DNA of 64,000 bases. It comes from Microbulbifer sp. MKSA007. GTDB taxonomy: Bacteria > Pseudomonadota > Gammaproteobacteria > Pseudomonadales > Cellvibrionaceae. The position numbers and the translations under genes were made by a program. This document shows, one piece after another, positions 8,834-18,981 of the stretch. The notes below the pieces were generated by a model that saw only the letters and a program-made list of their open reading frames with translations, had not been told where the DNA came from and did not search any database. The stretch spans positions 248,001-312,000 of the forward strand of contig CP128433.1 of assembly GCA_032615215.1 (NCBI GenBank), in the 5' to 3' direction. Position 1 is the stretch's first letter; the number at the start of each line of letters is the position of its first letter.

Positions 8834-10465
8834 CTAGCCCAGCTTGCGCTTGGTGTTAATCACATTGATACCGTCGAAGCGTGCAGTGGAACTACCGTGG
8901 GATACCGCACTGGTTTGCATCGGTTGTCCCTTACCGTCAAAGAAGGAACCACCCAGGCGGTAATCATCTTTGTCGCAGACCTGCGAACAGGCATTCCAGA
9001 ATTCCTGGGTGTTGGACTGGTAGGCGACGTCCTCCACCATGCCGGTAATCTTGCCGTCTTCAATCTCGTAGAACAGCTGTCCACCAAACTGGAAGTTGTA
9101 GCGCTGCTGATCGATGGAGAAGGAACCGGCACCCACAATATAAATGCCTTTCTCCACATCCTTGATCATATCGTCGACGCTCAGCTCCTCCTTGCCGGGC
9201 AACAGCGAAACGTTGGACATGCGCTGGAATTGCACGCTGGACCAGCTGTCTGCGTAGCAGCAGCCGTGGGATTTCTTTTGCCCCAGCATATGTACCTGAT
9301 CGCGAGTGGCCTGGTAGTTCACCAGCACACCGTCTTTTACCAGATCCCAGTTGCGGGTCTTCACGCCTTCATCGTCGTAGCCGACGGCGCCGAGAGAGCC
9401 GGGCTGTACCTTATCGGCAAACAGGTTGACCTTGTCGCTGCCGTATTGGAATTTGCCGCTGCGCCATTTATCGATAGTGGCGAAAGAGGTTCCGGCAAAG
9501 TTGGCCTCGTAGCCGAGCACGCGGTCTAGCTCCAGTGGGTGGCCGACGGATTCATGGATGGTGAGCCAGAGGTGGCTTGGGTCCAACACCAGGTCGTACT
9601 TGCCCGGTTTGACCGATTTAGCCGTGAGCTTTTCCTTGGCTTGTTGCGCCGCCAGGCGTGCGTCTTCGGCCATATCGTAGGAATCGCGATAGAGCACCGT
9701 CTGTGCTTGGATCTTGTCTTCGGCGCGGCCATCCAGGTATTCAAAGCCGCGTCCTACCGGCTGGCTGAGGCCCTGGCGGGTACGGAAACCGCCGGTTTTC
9801 TTGTCCACTGCGGTGACCGAGAAGGGCGCCCACAAACGGTGAACGTCCTGGTCGATATAGGAGCCGTCGGTAGAGGCAAAATACTTTTGTTCATTCACCA
9901 GGTACAACATGGAGTTGATATAGCTGGCGCCGGCATCCATAGCGGACTTGTTCACGTCCATTAACAGGTCCACCTTGTCGGCCAGGGGGATCTGCATAGC
10001 GTTTTTCTGGATGGGTGTCTGCCAGCTCACCTCGCCGTGGCCTTTTACCGGAGCCAACTGTACGGGCTCCTGCTGGTACTTGGAGTTGGCCTTGGCGGTA
10101 GCTACTGCCTGGCGGGTGGCGCGAGCGACGCCATCGGCTGTCAGGTCATTGGTGGCAGCAAAGCCCCAGGTGCCGTTGGCAATAACCCGAATCCCCATGC
10201 CGATAGATTCGGTGTTCACCACGTCCTGCACTTTCATCTCGCGGGTGATCACATATTGGTTCAGGTAGCGACCAATACGCACATCGGCATAAGTGGCGCC
10301 GAGTTTAGTGGCGGTATTCAGGGCGACATCGGCAAATTCTTTTTTTACCGAGAGATCAATACCGCTTTGCGTCAGTTTGCTCTCGGCGACCAGATTGCCG
10401 GACAGCGGCAACATGGAAACACCCAGGCCGGCACCGCTGAGCTGGAGAAATTTTCTTCTTTCCAT
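8834..10465 (-). CDS. Tat-exported TldD-like metalloprotease (paralogue 2)
   Basis: 543 residues. The N-terminus ERRKFLQLSGAGLG is a classical twin-arginine signal, so the folded protein should be exported to the periplasm. The body is TldD/PmbA type with the zinc motif HESVGH (HExxxH) in a TIHESVGHPLELDR context at roughly residue 308, and a Cys-containing segment near the C-terminus (SQVCDKDDYRLGG). Cytoplasmic TldD with TldE cuts unfolded peptides such as pre-microcin B17; exported versions are little studied. It lies 27 bases after the PmbA-like gene and is a close paralogue of 11860-13491, of identical length. Confidence 0.9.
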   Translation of the reverse strand: MERRKFLQLSGAGLGVSMLPLSGNLVAESKLTQSGIDLSVKKEFADVALNTATKLGATYADVRIGRYLNQYVITREMKVQDVVNTESIGMGIRVIANGTWGFAATNDLTADGVARATRQAVATAKANSKYQQEPVQLAPVKGHGEVSWQTPIQKNAMQIPLADKVDLLMDVNKSAMDAGASYINSMLYLVNEQKYFASTDGSYIDQDVHRLWAPFSVTAVDKKTGGFRTRQGLSQPVGRGFEYLDGRAEDKIQAQTVLYRDSYDMAEDARLAAQQAKEKLTAKSVKPGKYDLVLDPSHLWLTIHESVGHPLELDRVLGYEANFAGTSFATIDKWRSGKFQYGSDKVNLFADKVQPGSLGAVGYDDEGVKTRNWDLVKDGVLVNYQATRDQVHMLGQKKSHGCCYADSWSSVQFQRMSNVSLLPGKEELSVDDMIKDVEKGIYIVGAGSFSIDQQRYNFQFGGQLFYEIEDGKITGMVEDVAYQSNTQEFWNACSQVCDKDDYRLGGSFFDGKGQPMQTSAVSHGSSTARFDGINVINTKRKLG

Positions 10466-10492
10466 TTCGTTATCCTCGATGGGTGCTGGCTG

Positions 10493-11824
10493 TTATACGG
10501 CGTCGGAAAGGCTGCTGAAGGTGAAGTCGCGCACTTTCAACGCGGGAATCATGGCGGACATGCCCCACATACCCACTCGCTGGGGTACACCCATATCTTC
10601 GATATTGTTGAGCATGATTACCGGGCTCTCGTTGAAGCGGAAGTTCTTCACCGGGTATTTGATCTTGCCGTTTTCGATATAGAAGGTGCCGTCGCGGGTG
10701 AGGCCGGTCAGGAGCATGGACTGCGGATCGACCATACGGATATACCAGGTGCGACTTACTAAAATGCCTCGGTGGGTATTTTTGATCAGTTCTTCGGTGG
10801 ATTTATCACCGCCGACCATAATTAGGTTGTTGGGCTCAGGGACCACTTCGCCTTTGCTTTGCTCGGCCCAGTAGCGACTGCGCGCCAGGTTTTTCACTAC
10901 CCCATCTTTCACCCATTCGGTGCGTCCCAGCTGCATAAAATCACCGCCGGTCCAGGGTTGAGCCGGCACATCGAGGCTGGTGGGGTCGGAGTAGAAATTT
11001 ACTCGCTTGTCGAACATCTTCTCGCCGGTACGGTTGCCGCCGCCCTTTTTGCTCATAAAGCTGCGGCCCTCGTCGGCACTGCGCGCATCGAAGCCGCTCA
11101 TCATGTAACCCACCAGGCCGGACACCGCATTGGGCTCCAGGATCACGGTGTACTTGCCCGGTTCCAGGGCACGGGCTTCCTGGGACAGGACCGCTTTGTC
11201 GATGGCGACAGAGGAGGTGCTGCCGGTATTCATTGCACCGAAATCGGTAACGTCACTTTCGGCCCAACCAGAACCCAGGCCATTCTCGGTGCGCATAGTT
11301 ACAGTGAAATTGGCAGAGGTAGAAGCGTGGTAGCCGAACAAGCCTTTACTGGTGGCGACTGCAGCAAAAGAACGCTGGTCTTCCAGGTAACCTGCGGCAA
11401 CCACTTTCTTTTCCTTGGCTGCAATAATGGAATCTGCCGCAGCCTTGGCGCGCTGGTCTGGAGTGATATCTGCAGTGGACTTGGCGAAGCCGTCTACGCT
11501 GACATATTTCTGCGGTCCCAGCATCGGCATGGCTTCCGGGTTTTCCGGAGATAGCTTGGCCAACTCTTCGGCGCGACGCATCACTTTTTCCAGGGAGGCA
11601 TCACTGAATTCATTGATAGTGGCCACACCGGATTTCTTGCCGAAACGGGCCTCTACGGCCAGCTCGATATCATTGACGATACCACTGGTGGAAACGCTGT
11701 TGCGCGCGTAGCGAATATTGCCGGTTTCGCTGCCGGCCAGCTGCGCGCTGGCTTCATCGGCGCGGCTGTATTTTAAAACCTTGTCGAGAATGCGCTTCGC
11801 TTCACTTCTACTCAGAATGGCCAT
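10493..11824 (-). CDS. PmbA/TldE-like partner protein, no signal peptide
   Basis: 443 residues of TldD/PmbA fold. It lacks the HExxxH motif; the equivalent region reads EPNAVSGLVGYMMSGFDARS, as in TldE/PmbA subunits, which are non-catalytic partners of TldD. It starts MAILSRSEAKRILDKVLKYS, with no hydrophobic segment or twin arginine. It lies between two Tat-type tldD paralogues with short gaps (35 and 27 bases), so a heterodimer is expected. How a leaderless subunit would meet exported partners is an open point; co-export with the Tat partner is one answer. Confidence 0.88.
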   Translation of the reverse strand: MAILSRSEAKRILDKVLKYSRADEASAQLAGSETGNIRYARNSVSTSGIVNDIELAVEARFGKKSGVATINEFSDASLEKVMRRAEELAKLSPENPEAMPMLGPQKYVSVDGFAKSTADITPDQRAKAAADSIIAAKEKKVVAAGYLEDQRSFAAVATSKGLFGYHASTSANFTVTMRTENGLGSGWAESDVTDFGAMNTGSTSSVAIDKAVLSQEARALEPGKYTVILEPNAVSGLVGYMMSGFDARSADEGRSFMSKKGGGNRTGEKMFDKRVNFYSDPTSLDVPAQPWTGGDFMQLGRTEWVKDGVVKNLARSRYWAEQSKGEVVPEPNNLIMVGGDKSTEELIKNTHRGILVSRTWYIRMVDPQSMLLTGLTRDGTFYIENGKIKYPVKNFRFNESPVIMLNNIEDMGVPQRVGMWGMSAMIPALKVRDFTFSSLSDAV

Positions 11825-11859
11825 TGCCTTTTCTCCAATTACTTATTCTTGTGCGCCGC

Positions 11860-13491
11860 TCAGGAAATCTTGCGCTTGGTATTGATTACATTAATTTGGT
11901 CAAAACGAGTGGTGGAACAGCCGTGGGAGACCGCACTCACCTGGCTCGGCTGGCCCTTGCCATCGAAGAAGGTTCCACCCAAGCGGTAATCGCTGCTGTC
12001 GCATATCGCCGAGCAGGAATTCCAGAATTCCTGGGTATTGGACTGGTAGGCGACGTCCTCAACCTGGCCGACGATCTCGCCGTTTTTGATCTCATAGAAA
12101 AGCTGCCCGCCGAATTGGAAGTTGTAGCGCTGCTGGTCGATGGAATAAGAGCCGCGTCCGACGATGTAAATGCCTTTTTCCACATCGCGGATCATGTCTT
12201 TGGCTGAGTACTTCTTCTCGCCCGGAGCCAGGGAGACATTGGGCATGCGCTGGAATTGCACGCTGGACCAGCTATCGCCATAGCTGCAGCCGTGGGATTC
12301 CTTTTGGTCGATCATATGCACCTGATCGCGGGTAGCCTGGTAGTTCACCAGGATGCCGTCTTTTACCAAGTCCCAACGCTTGGTTTTTACCCCCTCGTCG
12401 TCATAGGCGACGGCGCCGAGGGAGCCCGGTTGCACCTTGTCGGCAAACAGGGTGACCTTATCGCTGCCGTACTGGAATTTACCGCTGCGCCACTTATCCA
12501 GGGTGGCGAAGGAAGTTCCCGCATAGTTGGCCTCGTAACCCAGCACGCGGTCCAGCTCTAATGGGTGACCCACAGATTCATGGATGGTCAGGCACAGATG
12601 CGAGGGTTCCAGTACCAAATCGTACTTGCCCGGATCGATGGACTTGGCTGATAGCTTGGCCTGGGCTTGCTCGGCTGCAAGCACTGCATCCTCGGCCATA
12701 TCATAGGAAGCTCTATAGAGCGTGGTCTGACCAGGAATCTTGTCTTTGTCGTGACCGGCCAGGTATTCATAGCCTCTTCCCACTGGGTCACTGAGACCGT
12801 TGCGAGTCTTGAAAGCACCGCTCTGCTTATCAACAGCGGTCACCTGCATAGGTGCCCATAGGCGATGGACATCCTGGTCAATATAGGAGCCGTCGCTAGA
12901 AGCAAAGTACTTTTGCTCATTCACCAAATACAGGGAAGAGCGGATATAGCTGGCCCCAGCTTTGAGTGCCCCATTGTTAACATCCATCAGGAAATCGACT
13001 TTTTCACTGATGGGGACCTGCAGGGCATTTTGTTCGATAGGTGTCTGCCAGGAAACCTCGCCCACCCCTTTTACCGGTGCCAAACGCACGGGCTCAGTTT
13101 GGTATTTGGCATTGGCCTTAGCTACGGCAACTGCTTGGCGCGCGGCAAGGGCGACGCCATCCGCTGTAAGGTCGTTGGTGGCGGCGAAGCCCCAGGTACC
13201 ATTGGCGATCACACGAATACCAGCGCCAAGGGATTCTGTGTTGACGATATTCTCCACGTTGGTTTCGCGGGTCATAACATACTGGTTCAGATAGCGGCCG
13301 ATACGCACATCGGTATAACTGGCCCCGGCTTTGCGCGCGGTATTCAGGACTACATCAGCCAGGTGTCTTTTATGGGAGCTGTGCATGCCCTCATTGAGCA
13401 GCTGCTCCGCGCTGACCTGAATGCCCTGTAGAGGCAACAAAATACCACTGGAGCCGACGCCGGCGATCTTGAGGAATTTTCTTCTTTCCAT
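11860..13491 (-). CDS. Tat-exported TldD-like metalloprotease (paralogue 1)
   Basis: 543 residues, first gene of the cluster. It has a twin-arginine signal (ERRKFLKIAGVGSSG), a TldD body and the HExxxH motif HESVGH at about residue 308, followed by PLELDRVLGYEANYAGTSFA. It is nearly colinear with the second TldD copy; differences cluster in the signal peptide and first 45 residues. Two catalytic copies around one non-catalytic partner suggest two alternative heterodimers sharing PmbA. The promoter should lie in 13492-13690. Confidence 0.9.
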   Translation of the reverse strand: MERRKFLKIAGVGSSGILLPLQGIQVSAEQLLNEGMHSSHKRHLADVVLNTARKAGASYTDVRIGRYLNQYVMTRETNVENIVNTESLGAGIRVIANGTWGFAATNDLTADGVALAARQAVAVAKANAKYQTEPVRLAPVKGVGEVSWQTPIEQNALQVPISEKVDFLMDVNNGALKAGASYIRSSLYLVNEQKYFASSDGSYIDQDVHRLWAPMQVTAVDKQSGAFKTRNGLSDPVGRGYEYLAGHDKDKIPGQTTLYRASYDMAEDAVLAAEQAQAKLSAKSIDPGKYDLVLEPSHLCLTIHESVGHPLELDRVLGYEANYAGTSFATLDKWRSGKFQYGSDKVTLFADKVQPGSLGAVAYDDEGVKTKRWDLVKDGILVNYQATRDQVHMIDQKESHGCSYGDSWSSVQFQRMPNVSLAPGEKKYSAKDMIRDVEKGIYIVGRGSYSIDQQRYNFQFGGQLFYEIKNGEIVGQVEDVAYQSNTQEFWNSCSAICDSSDYRLGGTFFDGKGQPSQVSAVSHGCSTTRFDQINVINTKRKIS

Positions 13492-13689
13492 TGGCTACCT
13501 TTACCCCACGAGAGCACGAGCACTCTCTGCGGGTACTTATTGTTATTACGACTGACGCTGGAGGCCTTGTGTGCACGGAGGTCAGACTTTGGATACGCAC
13601 AACTAACAGGACCAACCTAAAGTTGTAAAGTACTCGCTCGGTAAAGTGAAGTTTCGTAGGGATAAGACGTTGTGAGGGTGGAACGGGAA

Positions 13690-15100
13690 TCAGAGGGCAG
13701 CATTTCTTCGAACTTTGTCGAAAGTAATGTCCTTAAGCAGGAGACCGTTGCGGTAAACGGGCCTTAGCAGGCTAGCCCCTGATTTTAGATCGCTCTGCGC
13801 AATAGTTCGAAGTGCACCATCATCGCCGCGAATCAAGGCAAGGCGGCCACCCTTGGACCTTTTCTCGGGTCCGGTTCTCGGATTCTTAAAAATATCGTAC
13901 CAACGGCCATTGATACAGATAGCGCTAGCTTTCATAGCAAATCCCATCATATCGCGGTCAACTTTTTGTAGTAATCCTCCGCCCATACCAAAGGTCAGAT
14001 TTTCAGTGCTTTGATTGTTTTCTTTCATTGCTTGGAGAATTTTCGGGATTACAAAGCGAGTGATACCGTCTCCTTGTATGACGCGAATAAAGGGGGAGTA
14101 ATCGATACCCTTTTTTATTCTTCTGCGAGCCAAATATCCGCATCAACCTTTCTATTGCTTCTATCACGACTTCTTCTGGGTTGCCGGAGTCAGGCCTTAT
14201 TACTAATGTGCCGCCACTATGAGTAACTCTATCCTTTAATTTTTTTCCCCAGATATTCTCTATAGCATTCCATAAATCGTAGCTATCGCTGACAACAGCC
14301 ACAGTTTTTCCTTCCCCAGAAAATTGCTCAAGTATATTACGGTAAGCATCTTCCTCATGCTGTTGTCCCCAAGCGATAATTGTGCTGTGTTCAGCGGCGG
14401 GAATGGAAGCTCCAGGTACAGCGGCGTTGTAAAATCTTTTTGCGGCTAATATTCCAGATATCGTATCAGTCCCCTTAAAATTAACTAAGTGAGCCATACC
14501 TCCCAGCATCGCTGTTTCGAGACTGCTGGCTCCCCGAGCCCCGAAATCATGTAAACGAAATTCCAGCGTATCCAGATTTTCCGCTGTTTCAAATAAATAC
14601 TGTGAGATAATTTTCTTTATTTCGCGGCTCTGGGTAGCTACGGTTGATGGATACCAGATGCTCCGTAAAAGTGCAGTTTCAATATAAGTGGTGAGCCAAA
14701 AGCAGGAGGGGCAGGTATTAACAACCTGAGCTAAAACATTGGTTACTGGAATAACTTGTCCTTCTTCTATCGCTGTAATTTCAAGGGGCATTAAACCATT
14801 GTGGTCGTTTAAAATATGATTCCATCCATCACGGTTAAATGGCAGTCCATGGGGTTTTAAAATATTTTCAGCTTCATTAATTTGATGAAAACTGATGGGG
14901 GTGCTTAGGTATTGCTTGATAAACGCCTGCAAGCCAAAGAATACCGTCGACGCAAATTCACCGCCACGACACTCTACATAACTACTAATATGTGATGTTC
15001 CTGGGGGGTACTGCAGATAATGACTAGTTTTATAGCTATCGACATTGAGAATAGGATTTCCCAAGCACTCAAAGGATGAATTAGAGCCGGGCGCGTTCAT
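13690..15100 (-). pseudogene. nicotinamide phosphoribosyltransferase, frameshifted as read
   Basis: Two overlapping frames, 15100-14003 and 14133-13690, together make one NAMPT of about 470 residues. The first holds NVDSYKTSHYLQYPPGT, FHDFGARG-like LHDFGARGASSLE and SGGTLVIRPDSGNP; the second continues with FIRVIQGDG, FGMGGGLLQK and KRSKGGRLAL. NAMPT joins nicotinamide and PRPP to make NMN for NAD salvage. The break is at a run of five G at 14092-14096 (minus strand ...CTCCCCCTTT), where the family sequence LPPFIRVIQGDG needs two more C. Probably a homopolymer error; otherwise the gene is inactive. It stands alone, not in an NAD operon. Confidence 0.85.
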
Positions 15101-15835
15101 ATTTTCAAAACCATAAGTTGGCGTTGATTTTATGTCACTATTTTCCTGCTGTTATAGCGTGTAATTGATTTTTGAATTGTATACCAACCACAATGTTCAG
15201 TTTTACAGCGCTAATAGCTGCTACTTAAGCAAAGCATAAAAGCAAGCGACCCACGTTTAAAAACTTGTCATCCACTCATTTTACCTCCTATTGATTGACC
15301 TACTCTATTGGTATGTGTACATTTATATGCATGTGAGGCAAAGGAACGTCATGCTCAATGAACTCCAGTAAATTTCGGCGTGTTTACCGGCGGATGACTA
15401 TGCCTACCATGGTGTCGATCGATCACAGTAGCGCTGTCACACAAAGTAAAAAATGCGTAAATTGGTTGCTGTAGAGAGAGGTTCGGCAGAGCAAAAAAAT
15501 CTGCCCGGTCATAACTTTCCTGTGTAGAAGCGTTCCTTCCATTAATGACTTATTGTTTGGGAAAAAGTCATCGCAGTTTACTAATTTGAATGATATTGGA
15601 ATTGCTCGTAGAGAATACGGCATTGATATAATTTAGTATTGATTCCAATCCTATTGCGCTACTTATAAAAACTCTGCTGCAGACTCGTAATACTTTGCGG
15701 AAAAATTGTCTTGCCGTCATAGCAGGAAAGCATAAACAGTATCTTTGGTGAGAGATTGGACACTGTTTCGACATCATTTGAAGTTTGTAGCCAATAATAA
15801 GGTGGATTTTTCTATTTGGGAGCAGGAGATAAGTT
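15101..15835. other. gene-free spacer between NAMPT and pspA genes
   Basis: 735 AT-rich bases. I see no supported gene, tRNA or strong hairpin. It must hold the promoters of the divergent NAMPT gene and the pspA cluster. The sequence TTGACCTACTCTATTGGTATGTG around 15294 is promoter-like only in a loose way. Confidence 0.5.
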
Positions 15836-16573
15836 ATGAGTGAAGGGTTTATAAAGCGCATATCACGTTTAATCTCTGTGTCCGCCAATGCCGTCGTGGA
15901 CTCGGTTGAAGCCGCTGCACCAGAGTCAGTGATGGAGCAGGCAATTCGGGAGGTGGATGATGCAATTGCAGATGTGCGAGATCAGCTAGGGAAGGTGGAG
16001 GCATCCAAGTATCTAAACAGTAGAGCGTTAAGCGATGAAAATGCTCGTCATAAGCGTTTAGCTGAACAAATTGATATTGCTATAAATGAAGGTCGTGATG
16101 ATTTGGCTGAAGTCGCCATTGCCAAACAAATGGATATTGAGGCGCAACTTCCAATTTTAGAAAAAGCGATCAATGAAAATGAGATAGAAATAAAGGAACT
16201 AGGTTCCTATATTCTTGCCCTGCAAGGTAAGAAACGTGAAATGCGTGAGCAGTTACAAGATTTTATTGCAGTCAATAAAAAGGTAAGTAGTAGAGTTACT
16301 GCGGATGAATATGGCAGGGATAGAAAGCCAAAAGCCCAGGTAGAACAAGCTACCGATGCATTTAATCGAGCAGTAGGTAATACAGCTATATCGACATTTG
16401 ACTCTGGGATAGATGCCAGCAAATTAGCAGAACTTGAGGAGTTCGCGCGAAATAATCGTGTGAAAGAACGTTTAGCCAAGATTAAATCGGGGGCTGATGA
16501 TATTTTTATTGCAAGACCAAAACCTGATCTTTACCGGTGCGCTGATTTTATTGTTTATGATAGCGCTTCTTGA
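15836..16573 (+). CDS. PspA/IM30 family phage shock protein
   Basis: 245 residues, almost all coiled coil, with the PspA pattern: N-terminal amphipathic helix (FIKRISRLISVSANAVVDSVE) and PESVMEQAIREVDDAI. These proteins bind stressed inner membranes and form rods or rings of ESCRT-III type. The ribosome site GCAGGAGA precedes the ATG. As read it overlaps yqiJ by 77 bases and ends in an odd tail. One more G in the run 16489-16493 would end it at KIKSGG with TGA at 16495-16497, overlapping the yqiJ ATG as TGATG, which looks more natural. Same-strand yqiJ and flotillin genes follow. Confidence 0.88.
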   Translation: MSEGFIKRISRLISVSANAVVDSVEAAAPESVMEQAIREVDDAIADVRDQLGKVEASKYLNSRALSDENARHKRLAEQIDIAINEGRDDLAEVAIAKQMDIEAQLPILEKAINENEIEIKELGSYILALQGKKREMREQLQDFIAVNKKVSSRVTADEYGRDRKPKAQVEQATDAFNRAVGNTAISTFDSGIDASKLAELEEFARNNRVKERLAKIKSGADDIFIARPKPDLYRCADFIVYDSAS

Positions 16574-17150
16574 AGGCATCATGACATTGATTGGTGTTGG
16601 TATTTCAGATTTACTGGATAATTTATTACCAGATTTTGATGTTGACGTGCCAGATACAGGGTTGTCTGGGGGGATGACTAAGCTGCTTGGGTGGTTGCGT
16701 TTCGGTGAAGTTCCTGCACTTATACTGTTAGTAACTTTTCTGGTTAGCTTTGGAGTGACCGGCCTAGTAGCCCAAATGCTCATAGAGTCTCTTGTTGGAT
16801 ATTTATTGCCAGGCGGTTTACTTGCTGTGGCAGTCTTTTTTCTTGCGCTACCTCAGGTACGTTTTGTTGGCAACATTATGCGGCGCTTTGCTGTGGGTGA
16901 TGAATCCGAGGCAGTTGAGAGAAATTCCTTTATTGGCCGTGTAGCTATTATTACGATCGGTAAAGCAGAAATCGGTTCACCAGCAGAAGCACGTTTTAGT
17001 GATGAATACGGAACTACACATTATGTGATGGTGGAACCGGATGAAAGTGAAACATTTAATCAGGGGGATAAGGTGTTACTGGTTGAAGAGCTGGGAGCAC
17101 ATTTTCGAGTAACACGCCCCAGCAGTATACATCTTATGGAGAATAACTAA
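16497..17150 (+). CDS. yqiJ: YqiJ-like membrane protein with OB-fold domain
   Basis: 217 residues. Three membrane helices (FTGALILLFMIALLEGIM, VPALILLVTFLVSFGVTGLV, LLPGGLLAVAVFFLALPQ) are followed by a C-terminal NfeD/OB-like domain (FIGRVAIITIGKAEIGSPAEA ending before the stop). It is the standard upstream partner of the flotillin YqiK. The gene touches the next start directly (TAA then ATG at 17151), so the two are translated together. It is likely needed to assemble or place the flotillin in the inner membrane. Confidence 0.88.
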   Translation: MIFLLQDQNLIFTGALILLFMIALLEGIMTLIGVGISDLLDNLLPDFDVDVPDTGLSGGMTKLLGWLRFGEVPALILLVTFLVSFGVTGLVAQMLIESLVGYLLPGGLLAVAVFFLALPQVRFVGNIMRRFAVGDESEAVERNSFIGRVAIITIGKAEIGSPAEARFSDEYGTTHYVMVEPDESETFNQGDKVLLVEELGAHFRVTRPSSIHLMENN

Positions 17151-18860
17151 ATGGAGAATCTAGAAGTGATAGGAAACCTACCGGTTATGGTATTTATTGC
17201 CGGGGCTGTATTAGTGGCCTTAATTGTTATTGGAACTATTTTTGCGCGCCTGTATACAAGAGCCTCAAAAGAGCGCTCATTTGTGCGTACTGGTATGGGT
17301 GGTCAAAAAGTCATAATGAATGGAGGTGCATTGGTACTACCGGTTCTACATGAAATTATTCCTGTAAACATGAATACTTTGCGCCTGGCGGTTTCCCGTA
17401 AAGAGCACCAAGCACTTATTACCAAGGATCGTATGCGTGTTGATGTACTTGCTGAATTTTATCTGCGTGTAAAACCGGATGTAGATGCGATAGCCAATGC
17501 TGCACAGACTTTGGGGCTGCGTACTTTAGACCCCGAAGCATTAAAAGAAATGATCGAGGGTAAATTTGTTGATGCGTTACGCTCTGTAGCAGCTGAAATG
17601 GAAATGGCTGAATTGCATGAGCAGCGCAGCCAGTTTGTACAAAAAGTTCAGCAGGTAGTTTCCGAAGATCTATTAAAAAATGGATTGGAACTCGAGGCTG
17701 TATCTTTGACCGGTTTGGATCAAACCCATAAAGAATTCTTCAATCAGGATAACGTGTTTGATGCTGAGGGCCTCGCCAGCATGACCCGCTCTATTGAGAC
17801 GCGTCGTAAAGAGGTCAATGATGTCGAGCAAGAAACTATGGTACAGATCGAGAAGAAAAACCTCGAAGCTGAACGCCAAAAGTTAGAAATTGATAAAGAA
17901 AAACGTTACGCACACCTGGAGCAGCAGCGCGAGCTGGAAAATCGTGAAGCTGCTCAGAAGGCGGATATTGCCCGTGAACAAGCAGAGCAGGAACGCGCAG
18001 CACGCAAGGCTGAAATTGAAGCCCAGCGTGAAGTGAGTCAATCCCAAATTGCTGCGGAACAGGCAACTAAGTTGCTGGAAATCGAGAAAGAGCGTCGCTT
18101 GAAAGAACAAGAGATTGAAGGTGAGCGTATTCTTGATGAGCAGCGTATTTCCAAAGAGAAATCAGTGGAAATTGCCAAGCAGGAACGTGCAATTGCTGTT
18201 GCAGAAAAGTCCAAAGAGCAATCCCTTGCGGACCAACAGGCCAACGTAGCTCGAGCTGAAGCAGTAAAAGCCGAAGAGCAAGTTCGCACGGCTCAGGATG
18301 TTGAAGTTGCAGAGCGTGATAAGCGCATTGAAATTATCGAAGCTCAAAAAGTAGCGGAGCGTCAGGCCACGGGTATTAAGGTAATGGCCGATGCAGAGAA
18401 AGCAGCTGCAGAGGATAAGGCTGAAGCATTGCGCTTGCAGGCTGCAGCTGAAGCTGAGGCTATTCGTATTAAAGTTGAAGCTGATCGTGAAAAATATGCG
18501 GTGGATGCTGAGGGGCAGCGCCTGATGAATGAAGCTTTCAATAGCCTTAATGAGGCCCAGATCGCACTTAAGAAGGTGCTCAGTCTGCACGAAAATCTTC
18601 CCAATATTATCCGTGAAAGCGTTAAGCCGATGGAAAGTATTGAGGGAATGAAAATTATCTCTGTTGAAGGCTTAAATGGTGTTGATGGTAGAGCAAGCAG
18701 CGGCATTTTAGATGGCGAGGCTGAATCCAAAGGACAAAGCTTGCCTGAGGCTCTGGTGGGTAGTGCTCTAAAACACCGAGCTATGGCGCCGCTGGTAGAC
18801 TCGCTCTTAAAAGAAGCTGGAGTTGGCGACCTCAATAAGACTACTGAGATTGATAGTTAA
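17151..18860 (+). CDS. yqiK: flotillin-family inner membrane protein (YqiK type)
   Basis: 569 residues: an N-terminal membrane helix (VMVFIAGAVLVALIVIGTIFA), an SPFH/Band 7 domain to about residue 200, a long charged coiled coil (about 205-440) rich in Glu/Arg/Lys/Ala, and a flotillin-type C-terminal region. Flotillins oligomerise into membrane microdomains. The PspA-YqiJ-YqiK arrangement points to inner-membrane stress protection. No odd features apart from lower GC than the flanking TldD block. Confidence 0.93.
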   Translation: MENLEVIGNLPVMVFIAGAVLVALIVIGTIFARLYTRASKERSFVRTGMGGQKVIMNGGALVLPVLHEIIPVNMNTLRLAVSRKEHQALITKDRMRVDVLAEFYLRVKPDVDAIANAAQTLGLRTLDPEALKEMIEGKFVDALRSVAAEMEMAELHEQRSQFVQKVQQVVSEDLLKNGLELEAVSLTGLDQTHKEFFNQDNVFDAEGLASMTRSIETRRKEVNDVEQETMVQIEKKNLEAERQKLEIDKEKRYAHLEQQRELENREAAQKADIAREQAEQERAARKAEIEAQREVSQSQIAAEQATKLLEIEKERRLKEQEIEGERILDEQRISKEKSVEIAKQERAIAVAEKSKEQSLADQQANVARAEAVKAEEQVRTAQDVEVAERDKRIEIIEAQKVAERQATGIKVMADAEKAAAEDKAEALRLQAAAEAEAIRIKVEADREKYAVDAEGQRLMNEAFNSLNEAQIALKKVLSLHENLPNIIRESVKPMESIEGMKIISVEGLNGVDGRASSGILDGEAESKGQSLPEALVGSALKHRAMAPLVDSLLKEAGVGDLNKTTEIDS

Positions 18861-18927
18861 AACAACGTACATTTTTTAAATTATATAGTACAAAATTAAC
18901 TATTGTTTTTAGAAATAAATGATTCTT

Positions 18928-18968
18928 ATAGCCCGGTTCTAAATAGGTAGATCCGGGTTATTTTTTAT
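18928..18968 (+). terminator. intrinsic terminator after the flotillin gene
   Basis: Arms 18928-18940 and 18950-18962 (around CCCGG and CCGGG) pair with one mismatch and a wobble, followed by a run of T. It separates the flotillin transcript from the next gene, which has its own start 14 bases further. Confidence 0.75.
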
Positions 18969-18981
18969 TAAGGTACAAAAT

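Noticed and set aside
13690..14133. A separate small gene at the NAMPT 3' end
   Set aside because: Its sequence is the C-terminal half of NAMPT; the apparent start lies in frame-shifted sequence.
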